Shown: in pieces, positions 22,701 to 35,008 of the stretch
Layout of the letters: every line of letters starts with the position of its first letter
Numbering within the stretch: the stretch's first letter is position 1
Assembly: GCA_037178855.1 (NCBI GenBank)
Contig: JASJZC010000005.1
Location: forward strand, 7,378,001 to 7,442,000
DNA length: 64,000 bases
Reading direction: 5' to 3'
From: Oscheius sp. JU75
Lineage: Eukaryota > Nematoda > Chromadorea > Rhabditida > Rhabditidae
Notes under the pieces: model-generated
The model's input: only the letters and a program-made list of their open reading frames with translations
The model's database searches: none
What the model was told of the DNA's origin: nothing
Position numbers and translations under genes: made by a program

Positions 22701-25700
22701 TTAGAAATTATGGTTGTGTAATAGATACAGAAATGCTGCTGTAAGATGAGGACAGGAGGTAGCCACAACTAGAAGCAGAAAGCGGTGACTAAAACCGGAA
22801 AAGAGTCAGAGCCAGGCCGAAGGTATCACTCAAGTGTGAACCACCTCCCATGCAAATTGAAACAGGCTGTCCACCTTCTTGAGAAGCGAGATTAGGTTGG
22901 TCTCATCAAGTCAGTGACCAAAGACGCATCAATGTCATCTAGCCAGGGTGACAGTCAAAATATTTTTCCTTGGAAGTTTCCTCCCTCCATTCATTCTTGG
23001 TCAAGTTTCATACACGCAATTTAACAGAAAATTAGGAAAAAAGCTGTTCAATGAGCAGTGTCAACGACAGTCGTTAAAGTTATCTCATGGAGGGCAAGAT
23101 TGAAATAAGAGATCACCTAGAACACGCCACAGAACTTGGTCTGTTTTGCTGATCATCCGGATGTCAAATAACTTTCGGGCACGTGAAGCCGAATACATAC
23201 GTAACCGGAGGTTGTTTTGGCGACTTTCAACCTCGATTAGAATCGGTTGCTAATCCTTTAAAGACTTGTTTCCTGGTTTTGAAGGAAATTGTTGAATTGG
23301 ATAAGAAAAAAACCTATCGACCATCAAGAATGGTTTTAGAGCAATGTGTCCTGGCAGAGACGTTATGGGAGAGATGTTTGAACATAATACAGTACGAAAG
23401 AGACTACTATGAGCCGCCGAGCCGGTACGAGAGATGAGCTCGTTACTTGAAACTTTGGATAGAGACTACTCTGGTTTATTTTGGAGACCGTTCCAAGAGA
23501 AACTGACACAGTAATAGTGCAACTGGCCATGAAAAGTCTACAGTAAGAGCCCGAGTCATAATGGTCATACAATGTCGTCATTTGGACGGATCAGAGGCTA
23601 GTTTTTTTCCGCTAGACTATTCATGCTTGTTAAATGCAGAGAAATGAGCTATTCAGCTAGCAATTGAAAGACACAGTCACTCCTAAAACACTTTTTATGA
23701 AGTTAGTGAATGATTCAAAGTCAGTCGACGGTGATTGATGGACAGATAATTTAAGACAATTTCGAACGTCCGCTTTGAGAAGATAGTAGCTTGACTCATG
23801 CTCTAGATCACAACGAGTCGTGTCATTCTGTGTCAACCATGAAAACTAGATAATCCTTAAGTTTCGGAATAAATATTTACCGTACAAAATTAGCCTAACA
23901 TCGAGGAAGTTTAAGTATAAAGTGCTGACCTATGGTCGGATTAGGGGGGGATGCCCCTTCGCCCTTTTTATGGCATCTTCCCAATTTTTGGCCAATTCAC
24001 TCCTCGGGGAGATTCGATGGGAACTTTGATGTTGTAAGTGAGTGAGGGACTCTCGAAAAATTTATATTATTTTAGGCTCAAAAAAACCAGCTGAAAGTCA
24101 TGACAGCCTTCCAGGCCGTTCCAGATAGGACCATTTGTAAAATTCAATGGAACCCCTGTTGCTAAACAAGAAAACCAAATAGGCTTATTTCGAAGCGGAA
24201 AATGTTGGCTGTGAGGAGGTGCCACGATATTGCGTGTCTGGCGGAATAAGTAGGTTGAGCCGTCTACCTGGTTGAGAGAGAGAAAGGAAGTAGAACTTGA
24301 GATAAGAACTTGGGAGGCGACGTGGTGGATGGTATACCTCCCACCCCTGGGACCCGCCCGTAGTAGATGAAACCTCAAGAGATCATAGGCTTCGACTCTG
24401 GAAGTAGTCCCAAGTTCATAATCAGGCACAAAAATAGCTTTAGATTCAAAGTACAGATTGTAGTAAAGGAGATTGGGAGAGAAATCGGGTTTATTGCAGC
24501 CAAGAGTCCAACTTTTTACCGATACTTGAACGGAAACATGCGTATCACTATCAACATTGGAAAATGAGAAGAACATTGTCAAGACTCGAAACCTCAAGAT
24601 AAGGTTGAGTTCTCTCATCTTAAACAGGAGTTTTTACTACGGATCTATGAGACAAGCTCCCATTGCTAGGGAGCACATGCAAAGAAGTCAAGAGGATGCT
24701 ATGAAGATAACTCTATTTCGTTTGACTTCCATCTCACAATACCCATGTTACCATATATAGCCACTAGAGTGTAGTTAAACTCATAGCTTAGGAACAAAAG
24801 AAACAGAAAAAGTATCTTGCCTAGAGCTCTTTGACTCCCAGTACTAATCACCCAATTACCATTCTGATCCTCCTAAAGCCTAATGTTCAAATTGTTCTCT
24901 CCTACAGACCGCTTACTCACATTCTACCTAGACTCCTCTACATGGAAATGGACTCGTTTGTTTACATAAAATATGTGCATTATTCTCATGTGAAGATTAC
25001 GTCAAAGCATAATGGTATCTATTAGACGAAGGTTGGATATCACTTTCCTAGGCAGTGTTCTTTGCAAAAACTGGAGTTTTTTCGAACTTCCTGCCTTAAT
25101 ACGCGGGAGCGAAAAATTAACCGAGACAGCTTCCGTAGCACAAGGATCACGACTAGCACATGTGCGTGGAATAGTTTTAGATGAAGTGTTTAAAAAGTTT
25201 TGAAATGGGTTTTTGAAAAAAGGAAATCAGGTCAGTCGAGCTAAGATGAACTGACGACACGATTTGATCTGACTCAAGCAGTGAAACCTGCAGATTCAGC
25301 AGAAAATTTGAAATCTCACATATGTTTTAATAGATGTTTGGAAGGAATGAGGCTCTCAAGACCGAGCCATGAAATCTGTTTACGGCGCCCTAGAAACTCA
25401 AAACCCTCTTAAAGCTCATTTTTGAAGTTGGGTAGACGAGTCATAAACGGATGATCGACTCGAAGCGTAGGCTACGTAGGCTTCAAATACGTTTCTCCCT
25501 CCAAATCTGATTGAGCAGATTTCACGGATCAAAATGATGAAGGAACATATTTACAACGTAATTATGCTAAAAATATGGAGGTAACAGGTTATGTCTATTC
25601 CAAGATGTGCACGAGGATGTTGTATCATTGGAACTGGTAAACATGGTCTATTCTTATAAAAGCTTAGCATTTAATATCACCAATTTCTGAACGGAATTAC

Positions 25701-26508
25701 TCACAGATAATGGACTCAGCTTTCAGTTCTATACTTGGTCCAAACTGAAAGGACAGGCTAAACGGATCTAAGGGAAGAAGGACGGATCGCTAATCCTTTG
25801 GTATAGCTACAGTGATTTAGACCACTGCGATGATGGTGCGGTATACGCACTGAACCTATCTCTCCCTTCCCTAGACACCCGTCTCAATCTCACATTTATT
25901 AGAGAAGAGCGTCCACCAATAAAATACTCTAGCAGATTGGCCCTCGGTAGAGTAGAACTTCCAAGCTTGGTGGGCTTTTTGCAAAAGAAGGAAAAAGTTA
26001 GAAACTTCCTGTAGCAGAGATCTTTCCTGTTCCCCATTTCTCCACAAAAAAGTAGCGGAAGTTGGGCTTTTTGCTCTCCAATCTTTCCCCCAAGTGTGAA
26101 AGCACCATTCCGGCCGTTCGTTAGCATGATGTTGATTACACCCAGACTTTTTTGGGGCTCGAGGATCTGTCCTCTTTTGACGGCTGTCTGACCAGAGAGT
26201 AAGTGGATTTTTTGAGGTCAAACTGCAAACATAATATGGGGTGAAGGAGGAATCCCTTCTGCAGATCTTCTACGTCCGCTTATGAGTCCCACTTTTTTGC
26301 TACAATTCTTGCTCTATATTAATCCCGAGAAGATCTTCGAAAAACTAATTTCGCTATTTCGTTAGTTTGCTGCGTTCGCAGAAGAAAGTCGCTTCCTTCC
26401 GCGTCTCTAATTGAAGACAGTAGACTACTCTCGCCCATCAGTAGCCTGGACAACCTGGTGGCGCTACATGTCCGAATTGCTCCGTCTAAGGATCGGACCG
26501 CTGAATTG
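19770..26508. other. Gene-poor 6.7-kb stretch
   Basis: No exon chain, RNA gene or transposon that I can support. The longest frame is 183 codons on the minus strand at 24067-24618; it has no recognisable motif and no convincing splice partners. G-run and A-run motifs are frequent but I see no tandem array. It could hold distal regulatory DNA of the GPCR or noncoding RNA. Confidence 0.5.
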
Positions 26509-26800
26509 CTGAACGCTACGAACAGACGCCCGTCTTGCTGAGCTGAACGATGCTCTACACGACGTCGACTTTGATGTGATTGCTCTAAGCGAGGTCAAAA
26601 GAAGAGGACGAGGAAGCCAAATCGTACAATCGACAAGACATCTGCTGCTACATGACGGTCAGATCGGATTCATCGTGAACAGAAGATGGTCTTCATGCGA
26701 CGATTTTGCAACAAGATGTGGCGAGAACTGGGTACATATGGCTAAGGCGGATCCCGACAACTTCAGACAGAGCAAAATGCGACATATCGAAATGATATGA
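26509..26800 (+). mobile_element. Non-LTR retrotransposon endonuclease fragment
   Basis: The frame reads TLRTDARLAELNDALHDVDF and DVIALSEVKRRGRG followed by IGFIVNRRW. This is the start of an apurinic-like endonuclease domain of RTE-type non-LTR elements (the xALSExK segment and the G..GF.VN segment). It stops at 26800 without the rest of the domain or a reverse transcriptase, so it is a dead fragment. Confidence 0.75.
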
Positions 26801-27462
26801 TAATCGTAAATAAATAACTTGTAAATAACTCAGTTTTTGACAGTTAGTTCGTTAGTCAGACAGTCACGCTTTTGACCTTCATGGTGTCTCATGAGCTTCG
26901 TTTCTCAGTAGCTACGATTTTGATCAAAATGAGAACACCAAGCCCCGATAGGGAAGCGCTATTTAGTCCTTTGCTTTCAAATGAACGGGCTATTAGAGGC
27001 AAGAACCACGCGCTTCGTCACTCTTCCTCTTTGACCTACCTTAATGAATAAATAGCTGGCTTATTGGCTTGTTTGTGGGAACAGTCATCGGAAGTTGATG
27101 AAGGGCTCGTGGGAGCACAAAACGTACAGAGTAGTATGTGTTAGAATCTGTGGGAAAGTGCAGTGCTAAGATTATAAAAGATGGAAAGAAAGATTTGCTG
27201 AAAGAAAAAGAAGCGCTTAAATACGGGTAGTACAAAAAAAGAGCAATTGTTGGAAACTGTACAGTCCGTTAGTTTAACCGTTTTCTTTGCTTAGCTCGCA
27301 GAAAAGTCTTGTAATAATCCAGAAGCTTCTACATATACAAAACTTTGTAGCCTTTTCTTTCTTCCTACATGTATCAATTTTGCCAGTTCAGTGTGAGGTG
27401 TTCCAAGAGGATCTCAAGTTGGTCTAATGTACCTCACACCATCACCGTGTGTTTCCTGGCTC
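26801..27462. other. Intergenic, nothing recognised
   Basis: No supported feature between the endonuclease fragment and the small minus-strand ORF. Confidence 0.5.
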
Positions 27463-27639
27463 TCAAACCGCCCGACCACTTTCAAATGCTTCCAAAAGAC
27501 CCACCTTCAGTGCTTTCATGAGGTTCAGCTCAATTAGCTTCCTCTTCAGCTCCTGCAGCATCTTTGTCCGGTTCTCCGTCTTGAGGACAGCTCTCAGAAG
27601 ATGTAGATCCTCCGGATCCGGTATGTTGCTGTAGCTCAT
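27463..27639 (-). CDS. Small helical protein, possibly ENY2-like
   Basis: A 58-residue frame beginning MSYSNIPDPEDLHLLRAVL with a following amphipathic helix MLQELKRKLIELNLMKALK. The pattern, acidic linker then a helix with KxxL..LKRKLIE, recalls the first two helices of ENY2/Sus1, a subunit of SAGA and TREX-2, but the second half of that protein is not found downstream. A GTGGGT donor after MKALK could lead to another exon. The frame remains open upstream of the ATG with an acceptor at about 27723, so more N-terminal sequence is possible. Treat the family as a guess. Confidence 0.35.
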   Translation of the reverse strand: MSYSNIPDPEDLHLLRAVLKTENRTKMLQELKRKLIELNLMKALKVGLLEAFESGRAV

Positions 27640-30600
27640 CTCGAAATGGACCTCTTCTGTCCTTGGAAGGGCGGGGTCGGGCTGTTTTCCACGAGGCAAA
27701 GGAGCGTTTCCCGGTCTGGAAGATTCTATTTAGATCTCGGAGAAATGGAGAGAGCAGAAGATCCTGCGACAATTATAAGATATAGGCTATATAAATTAAG
27801 GAGAGAGGGTAGCAAAGATTGGCAGTAATGAAGTGGCTACTGCATCTGGAACTAGGGACGCTGGTATAGACTATCGGTCAATAAGGGGAGCAGAGAGAAT
27901 GATCAAATGTGCGTGCAGCTTTGAACGTATGTTATCAAAACGAGGTCTTTCCGAGTTTAGCGACCTTATGAATTGTTCAGATGAACGGAAAGATGAAAAG
28001 GAGTTGCCTCTCGAGCTTTCTACGTAAAAAAACAAGCTTCAGTAATGGATTCCCCAACGAGGAGGGAAAGCGGTAGGGAGAGCAGACGGGAAAATAACCG
28101 CTCTCTGCCTTCTAATAGTTCAGTCTCTTATTCAGGGAAGAGATGGATAGTAGGAATTGGAGATGCATAGTTTTGGAATAGAAAACTCCCCACATCACCT
28201 CAGAGTTCGAACAGTAGAAGGGCGAACAGTAGAATTCTCGTCATCGAGCAGCTTTCAGTATCATGTGATAGTTGCAGTTTCGGAGAAAAGAGAGATCTTT
28301 CGTAAAACTGAAAAGTTAACAACTGGCAGCTGCTATTTCCCAGTGGTCCGTCACGTCAGCCAAGGAAATGAGATCTGCTGTTTTGTGAGTTGTAACCAGA
28401 TGACACACCGAGAGATAGGGATAGGACAGATGCAAAGACAAAGGTCACTTTCGGACATTCCAGTGTTTCCAAATTCTCCTCTTCCCGCTACGAACGACTG
28501 CTAATTGTCGAGTTCAAATGGAAGGAAAGGGCACAGCTAGAGAACAAATAGGTCTTATGTCCTATGTAAGCTGATATAAGTCCAGGCGGGCTGGTCGACC
28601 ACAAAACATGATGTTCTTGAGGAGAAAGCCGATAGCTCGGAACTGCTGCCGGGAGGTCATGTCTAAAACGTCAGCGAGCAGAAAACTTTGAGAATGTTTG
28701 TGGGAAAACGACTGGAAGTCGTAGACGTATTAATTATGTTTACTTGAACATGGTTTACTAAAAAAATAATTGAACAAGGAACGAGAGCTTGCAAAAACAA
28801 ACATCATTGTGATGAAAGAGTATTACTAATTCCTTGAAAACTGACCGTGGAAAGCAAACTAAAGAACTCAATGGTGACTTGGACAATGATCTCGCTGTCT
28901 AACTGTCGAGAATACTTTGAGAATGGAAAGTCATAACGACTTGGTTTACGTGGAGTCGGTGACAACGAGAAACAAAACTTCAATGTTTTCAGCATCGTAC
29001 CACCAGTGTTCAGAGTGCCAGGCGTTCAGCAGACATATTTATGAGCTGCGAAAGATTAATCTCGTTTTTAGCATAATGTCCTGCCAGCTGCAAGTATGTA
29101 TGTTTCTCTACGGGTTCGTGTTATTTGGTCTCTCTTAATTAAAGAGATAAACCAATAGTCTGACCCCTTATTTGTGTGTCTTAACTGGGCTCAAACGTAA
29201 TTACTGCCTATGGGAGAACACTGTTCAGTCTGTTCAAAGAAGCGTATTTATTCCAGGGGATGTGAAGCAGCTGGTTCCTAGTTCTCGTACAAAATGGATG
29301 TACGGGTTCAAGTTGAGAGATAGAACGTTCAATTGGTGTTTTTAACAATCTCGGCTATCGAGAACAGTATAATTTTCGCCTAATTGCTCACTGACTTTCT
29401 GATCGGAGAAGTGGAAAAGGCTTTTGTACTGAACCTGGGAGGACAGGAAGCGAGGAGGAATTTATGCCCTTCTAATGATGTTGAAATTTGAACCGGAAGA
29501 GGTCTGCTGACAATGAGTGGGAGCTATGCAACAGGAATGAGGTCGGATTGATCTCGAATTGGCAGAGGTTTAGGAAGAAATACTCGGAAATAGAGCCAAT
29601 ACAGTGGTCCCATCGGAGGAGAACAGAAACCTTTAGATCAGCGGACCACGCTGTCTAACTGTGGAATCGAGCAGTGCGGAAAATATACAAGGCTAGTTGA
29701 TTTTTTTTAAAGTTCAGAGCACGAGAGTCAGATTTTCCTGTTCTTCATAATTCTAAGAATTGCCTACCCACATCCATCCCAATTACCGTCCAGTCGAAAA
29801 CTCCCTTTGATCCCTTTATTTATGCGAAGAAACTTGTGACCTTCGAATAAGTACTGGGAGCCCCGTCTTCCGTTAAAAACAAAGTCTATCCAAAAAGTCA
29901 CGAGAGACTGAGACTGGTATCTCCCACAGCCCATCTCTTCCGCACAAACACTTCTAGAACCTCAGTCTAACAAATTACAGGAAGAAGGGAGAGCTTTAAG
30001 ACAAAAAAGTTGGAGAGAAAAAAGCTATTCGTGACGGAGATCCTTTAAAATGTAGGTGTGGGGTGACCAGAGGCTAATGTACGTGTCAAAATATCCGCTA
30101 TTCAATTAAGAAAATGTTAAAGGATTAAAGGCAATATTCGGGCAATAAACATATGCTCAGTATTCGTACATGATGTCTTCCGCGAAATTCGTGGGTTACA
30201 GGCCGAGTTCAATAGAATAGAGAAGAAGGTGCAGTTTCAACGAAAGACTGAATCGAATCTTCGTGATAGAATAAAGAGGACAGAAACAAGGCAAGTCTAA
30301 CCTGTGAGGGTCGGAAGTTGTTTGATGCTCAGTAATTATTGATGCGAACTTCCAAATTTTCGATTGCCGTGTTGTGTCTGGTTTTAAAACTGAAAACAAG
30401 GCTAACAGACAATTGAATCCATCGAAGCGGATGAGCAAAACAACAATAGTAGAAAAATCAGCAGAAACAGTAGTCGAGTATCAATTTAGTGGTAGCATCA
30501 TAACGCATCCGTTTGCAAAGAGACAACAATGTGTTTTTCCCATTAGGAAGCCTTAGTAACAAAAAGAAGCCCCTGGCCGTCTGGGCCATTAGGAATCAAA

Positions 30601-31942
30601 GAATGGGTATGCTGATGAGCCATTTCCATCACATCCAGGATGGTGGGAGTAGAAATCCGAGCTAATGCTAATCTCGTTATATTCTCCCCTTGATCAAATT
30701 CTTATGTCTTGGTGCTCCACTCGCCTAAGCTTCATTTTCATTCTTTGGCTTAGGGGGAAGCCTTTGGAGAGATGTGAAGCTGTGGAGGATGAAAAAGCTG
30801 TCTTTTGAGTGAACGGTCTTGTCCTACGCTATACGCTATTGATCACACGTGAGGAATTTACCCGCTCAATTATTAATAGCGAGTTAGGAGAACAATGAAT
30901 GGATAAATTGGATAGGAAAAACATGTGAATGACTCCGATGCGAGGCGTCTGAAAGACTGACCAGAAACATATTCGACATTGAGATCAGAATGGATCAGCC
31001 AAGAGGGCAGGTGGATTATACCACGGGGTGAGCCAGCTAAGTATTTAAGTTTGTAAGTGCTTCCTTATGGAGGCTCGAAGCGTTTCAACGTCTGGCAACT
31101 GATGTCACATCACATTTGGATAAGGCAAAACTTCATAAGAAATTGGATCTACAGTGGTCCACATAATAAAAAACATTCTACTTCATTTTTTTCTTTGAAA
31201 CTTATGTGATGTTATCCTTCCTTGAACACTACAGTGGTTAATTATAAACGCACCTGTTTTTTCCGATCAAAAGATCAGTTCGCGGTTTACATCAATGTTG
31301 GAAAATATACCAAGTTTGTTTACTTATTTGCCTACAGAAGGCAAATTAGCACTTTTCAAAAAAAATTGAAATTGTGTCGCTTCTCCCTTTTTACAATTTG
31401 AACGCTATGTTCTCCTATTGTCTTTGTTTCTGGACCGTTCTTTTTATCATTCTTTGGCGACATTTAGCCGACGTTTGAATTGAGAAACACCAATATGGGA
31501 GCATGCAGTGTGAACATTCAAAACATAGGACTGTAGAATAGGCAGGGCGTAATCATTTTTAGAGCAGTTATGAGTTTGGCTTTTCCTTGTGTATTGATCC
31601 CTTTTTGTTGATTTTAGTTTATCTGATCTCAATATAATATTTTCTGTTATGTTTCAAGTACTTTAAAGCACAAATGCAAAGATAAATAGCCTTTCTTTAA
31701 GGATACCATTTTTTTCACAAAATCAAAAAATTTTCCACGAGAAAACATTCAATACGCCTTCAATAGCATTTCTTGCCACTTCGACCAGCTATCAAGATAA
31801 GTGAAGGCAGTCTGTTCAGTTCTCTGTTCAAATACGGCCAGTTGATGAACTTCCGCCGATAACAATGTTCCTTCAAACTCCTTTGTTGCCGTTGATGTGT
31901 ACACTCAGATTTTAGGAAAGCTGAGCAGACTCGAACGCTGAA
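27640..31942. other. Gene-poor 4.3-kb stretch
   Basis: Several frames of 60-115 codons on both strands, none with motifs or splice partners. Nothing I can assign. Confidence 0.5.
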
Positions 31943-32341
31943 ATGTCCAGCTATTTGGAAAAGGTACACAGATTCACACTACATCTCAAAGTACATTCAG
32001 TACCCGTTTCTTGACGGCTACGACGACGCTCAATTCATTCTGCACATTTTCGACATGAACCTGGGAGAGGAAAAAACTACACAGAAACTACGTGCACTAT
32101 TGCCGGTGGAATACTTTCAGAGGTATCTCAAGTGGAAAAATGGATCGGTAAGAATCAATACAGCATACGATTTTGCGCTTAGAAACAATGGACTTTCCCC
32201 GGTCTGATCAGTGACCCAAGGACGAAGAAAACTATTGAGGATATTCTCGCTCACCATTCCGATTATGAAGCTGACATCATTAAAGGATTAGTCGACTCAG
32301 CTGTGTTTGATGCATATCTTCGGGAAAAGAGAGGTAGCACT
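31943..32341 (+). CDS. 5' exons of an unassigned gene (incomplete)
   Basis: Three exons, 31943-31963, 32001-32147 and 32183-32341, all phase 0 with clean GT-AG borders. They read MSSYLEK, YPFLDGYDDAQFILHIFD, LPVEYFQRYLKWKNGS, KQWTFPGLISDPRTKK and a final DYEADIIKGLVDSAVFDAYL. A good GTAAGT donor follows at 32342, but the next thing downstream is a minus-strand retrotransposon fragment and the inverted GTPase exons. I do not recognise the domain. It may be the N-terminus of the same disrupted gene or a separate truncated one. Confidence 0.55.
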
Positions 32342-32399
32342 GTAAGTCTACTTTTCTATCTGAAACTATTAACTTACAAGTTATTGAGCAAGTTTTTGA

Positions 32400-33225
32400 A
32401 GTAACGTCACCACAAATCCTCTTGCAAAAAGCAGTGGGTTGTGTTTCTCAGTCTCTCTCTGCTTCTGTCTCTCTGTCTTCCTGCTTCTATTACTATTTAC
32501 TACATTATTCAAGTCTATGCGACTAGCGTAGACCTCAAGATACTCCATTCTTCGGCATTTCGGTGCCACCAGTCTGTGTCCACAACTCTCGAGTCTCGTC
32601 TTCCCATCTTTGACGTATCCTGCCTCTAGATCTTTTGCCTTCAAGTGGAGTCCATTCTATTATGGTCCTGGTCCATCTGTTCCCGTTCATCTGCGTTATC
32701 ATTTCCGCCCAGGTCATCATGAGACAGAGTATCCTCTTTTTCCAGTTCGGCAACTTTGTTCTAGCTCTTATCCTCTCATTCTGCCATCTGTTAAGAGTAG
32801 TGATTTCTAGCATTCTTCTTTCCGTCCGTCTTTGGCTCACTTCAATGTATTTCTTGTCCGACTACTTCCGTGTCCAGGTTCCTGCGGCATAGAGAGCTAC
32901 AGAAATAACGCATGAATCGAAGAGTATTTTTCTTTTCTTCATGGTCAGCTGTTGGAGATCTCGATAAAAGCAAATGTCTGTCCCATTTTACGGTTGACCT
33001 CTTCAGAACAGTCCAGTCGAGTGGAAATCTTTGACCCAAGCAAAACACAATCTTCCACAAACTTGATATTGGATCCGTTGATTACAATTGGGGTCTTGAT
33101 GGAAAGGATTACGGTCTTTTTGGTATTGATTTCGAGACCTACCGAGCCCAGTGCTTCAGTCAATTTATGTAGTATTCTTTCCATTTCTGGTCGACTTGTA
33201 GAGAACAGCACCATGTCAGGAGCTG
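32400..33225 (-). mobile_element. 5'-truncated RTE-type reverse transcriptase
   Basis: Minus-strand frames read DMVLFSTSRPEMERILHKL, VGLEINTKKTV, ERRMLEITTLNRW, RWTRTIIEWTP, GKRSRGRIRQRW and DWWHRNAEEWSILRSTL. This is the catalytic-to-C-terminal part of an RTE-like reverse transcriptase in correct order. There are in-frame stops and shifts (near 32870 and 32600), and the first Asp of the catalytic Asp-Asp pair is lost at the junction. It begins abruptly at about 33220 against GTPase exon sequence and runs to the element's 3' end near 32400. This is the usual shape of a 5'-truncated insertion. Confidence 0.8.
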
Positions 33226-34041
33226 ATTGATTTCGGCTTCTTTTTCTATTAGCTTCATCTGATTGTTGAGTATTTGACGACTGAGATCAGCCATCGGCCG
33301 TGCTAAAGCCTCCAGACACATTTTTGTGTCATGGATTTCGAGAGTCTTCTGTATTGGATAGTCGGGCAGGGCAGATATGGCTTTGAGCAGACTGAAAACG
33401 TGTTACTCGTAAAAGATTAACATACTTTTCGACATCTTTAGCCGAGTAATCCCAACATTTCATAGCTTTCTGCCTAATTTGTCCCATTTCTTGATAGTTG
33501 GCATGCTTTCGGCCACCCAGGTATAGAAATCCGAAGTTGTCCAGACGAAAGACTGTTGTTTTCCTAAATCTTCGATTTGTTCCATATCTTATAGCTAGCT
33601 CACACGTTCATTATGATCTTCACTTTGCTATTCGCGTTGATCTTCACGAAAAATTCATTTAGTACTTTCATGACTCTGTGGGGCTGGAGCGGATCGCTCT
33701 TGGGAAACACAAACAGGATATTCTTGGCGGCATCGTGATGAAGACGCTTCAACAGCTCGCTCAAATTATACTTCAAGCTTGCCATAGCTCTGGTCTCGTC
33801 ATGGCGAAGAAGGAACACAATGGCTTGGAGGGTTCTGAGACCATTTGCAAGTGATTTGGTTGTAAACTCACGGAAACTGCTTGATGCACTTAAGAATTCT
33901 GGCGATGTTGACCTGATCTTTCTCCATGCCCTCAGTATCAACAAGGCCAGGGGTATCGATAATCCGTACCTCTTTATGGTGGAAAACAAAAGTCTTGTTG
34001 GACGACTTAATTGTGATCAGGTATCGGTCAGTTTTACTATC
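33222..34041 (-). pseudogene. GTPase G-domain exons, inverted block
   Basis: Exons from the 5' end: 34041-33872, 33834-33604, 33563-33426 and 33391 to about 33222, phases consistent. They read VRIIDTPGLVDTEGM (the DTPG of G3), AIVFLLRHDETRAM, ELLKRLHHDAAKNILFVFP, then KTTVFRLDNFGFLYLGGRKH and LLKAISALPDYP. This resembles the P-loop GTPase fold of nematode AIG1/septin-like proteins. No exon with the P-loop GxxxxGKS is present on this strand upstream. The rest of the expected protein (zinc-binding and coiled-coil part) lies on the opposite strand from 34055, so I read this as a piece of one gene turned round. Confidence 0.7.
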
Positions 34042-34054
34042 CTAAGCAGTTGAC

Positions 34055-35008
34055 AGAAAATCTACGTTCGTCGCCCAATTGACACTCCACGTCTCTGCTG
34101 CTTCTCTGATACTTGTTCGACTGTGTCACCGGCCTCAGATCGTTTGCCAAGAATTTGTCACGACCTTTGCAAATGCATTCCAGAAAATGACAAGGACCAA
34201 GAGGCATGCTGATTTGTTGTTTGTAAAACTCGAACTTCAGACTGGCAAGGCTCTGCTAGCTTGCGTAAAGTTCGACAAACTGGATGGTCGCTGTACCACT
34301 TGCAATTGTGGTCTGAATACTCATCGAATGGTGAACTTTGACTTCTATGAATGCAACAGAATGGTTTGTACTCTGAATACTCGGATTGTCTTTTCAGGTG
34401 GTGAACGAGGCTGTAACTGACACCGCCAAAGCCAATCTGACCGAGCGGGAGAGAGCTGTAATGAAGTGTACCGAGTTGAAGTCTAAAAACCTGATATTGG
34501 AACAGTCGTTGGAGAAACTTCGTAAGAATGGAGGAATGTTTGCCGCCTTCATAAAACTTAAGTCTTCATGGTGACTACGATGACTCTTTCGAACAGCAAC
34601 TGAAACAGTGCATCGAAGTCGCAGTAGGTTTTCGATTATGCTAAGCCATACCTTGCTTTTTAAGAGAAACAGCAACGATAAGAAGACATTTGGAAATCTT
34701 GAAAAGTACAAGGAACGCTACAATCAAGAGGTAAAACGATTTTCATATTTTACAAAAGTGTCTTCAGAAGACAATGTTTGACTTGGCTCACAGTCAGGAA
34801 AGTTCGATCTCGTGCGAAGAGATCCTTCGGAAGCTTCGAGAGTTGGAACAAGACGTGGGCATAGGACATCAGGTCCAAGAGTACACCAAGGTAAGCCATC
34901 AGTAACAGAGGCGCATATGGGTTCAGATGATCGGTATCTACACCGATGAAGAGGTTCCAGAAGAGAAAAAGGCTATCATCAATTTAATCTTTGATCGACG
35001 CTATTGAA
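34055..35008 (+). pseudogene. C-terminal half of the same GTPase-like gene
   Basis: Plus-strand pieces read RLCCFSDTC and RICHDLC, then GRCTTCNCGLNTHRM (a CxxCxC...H metal-binding motif), VVNEAVTDTAKANLTERERA and a coiled coil MFAAFIKLKS. Next come DYDDSFEQQLKQCIEVA and, after introns at 34732 and 34892, MFDLAHSQESSISCEEILRK and IGIYTDEEVPEEKKAII up to a stop at 35008. At least two frame breaks occur: between RICHDLC and the GRCTTC block, and by one base after IKLK near 34562. Nematode GTPases with a DTPG core usually carry this metal-binding and coiled-coil tail, which links it to the minus-strand block next door. Confidence 0.65.

Noticed and set aside
24067-24618. 183-codon minus-strand frame
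   Set aside because: No motif, no signal peptide and no splice partners. One frame of this size is plausible by chance in 64 kb at this base composition.
33820-34053. 77-codon plus-strand frame
   Set aside because: Antisense of the DTPG exon of the GTPase block.
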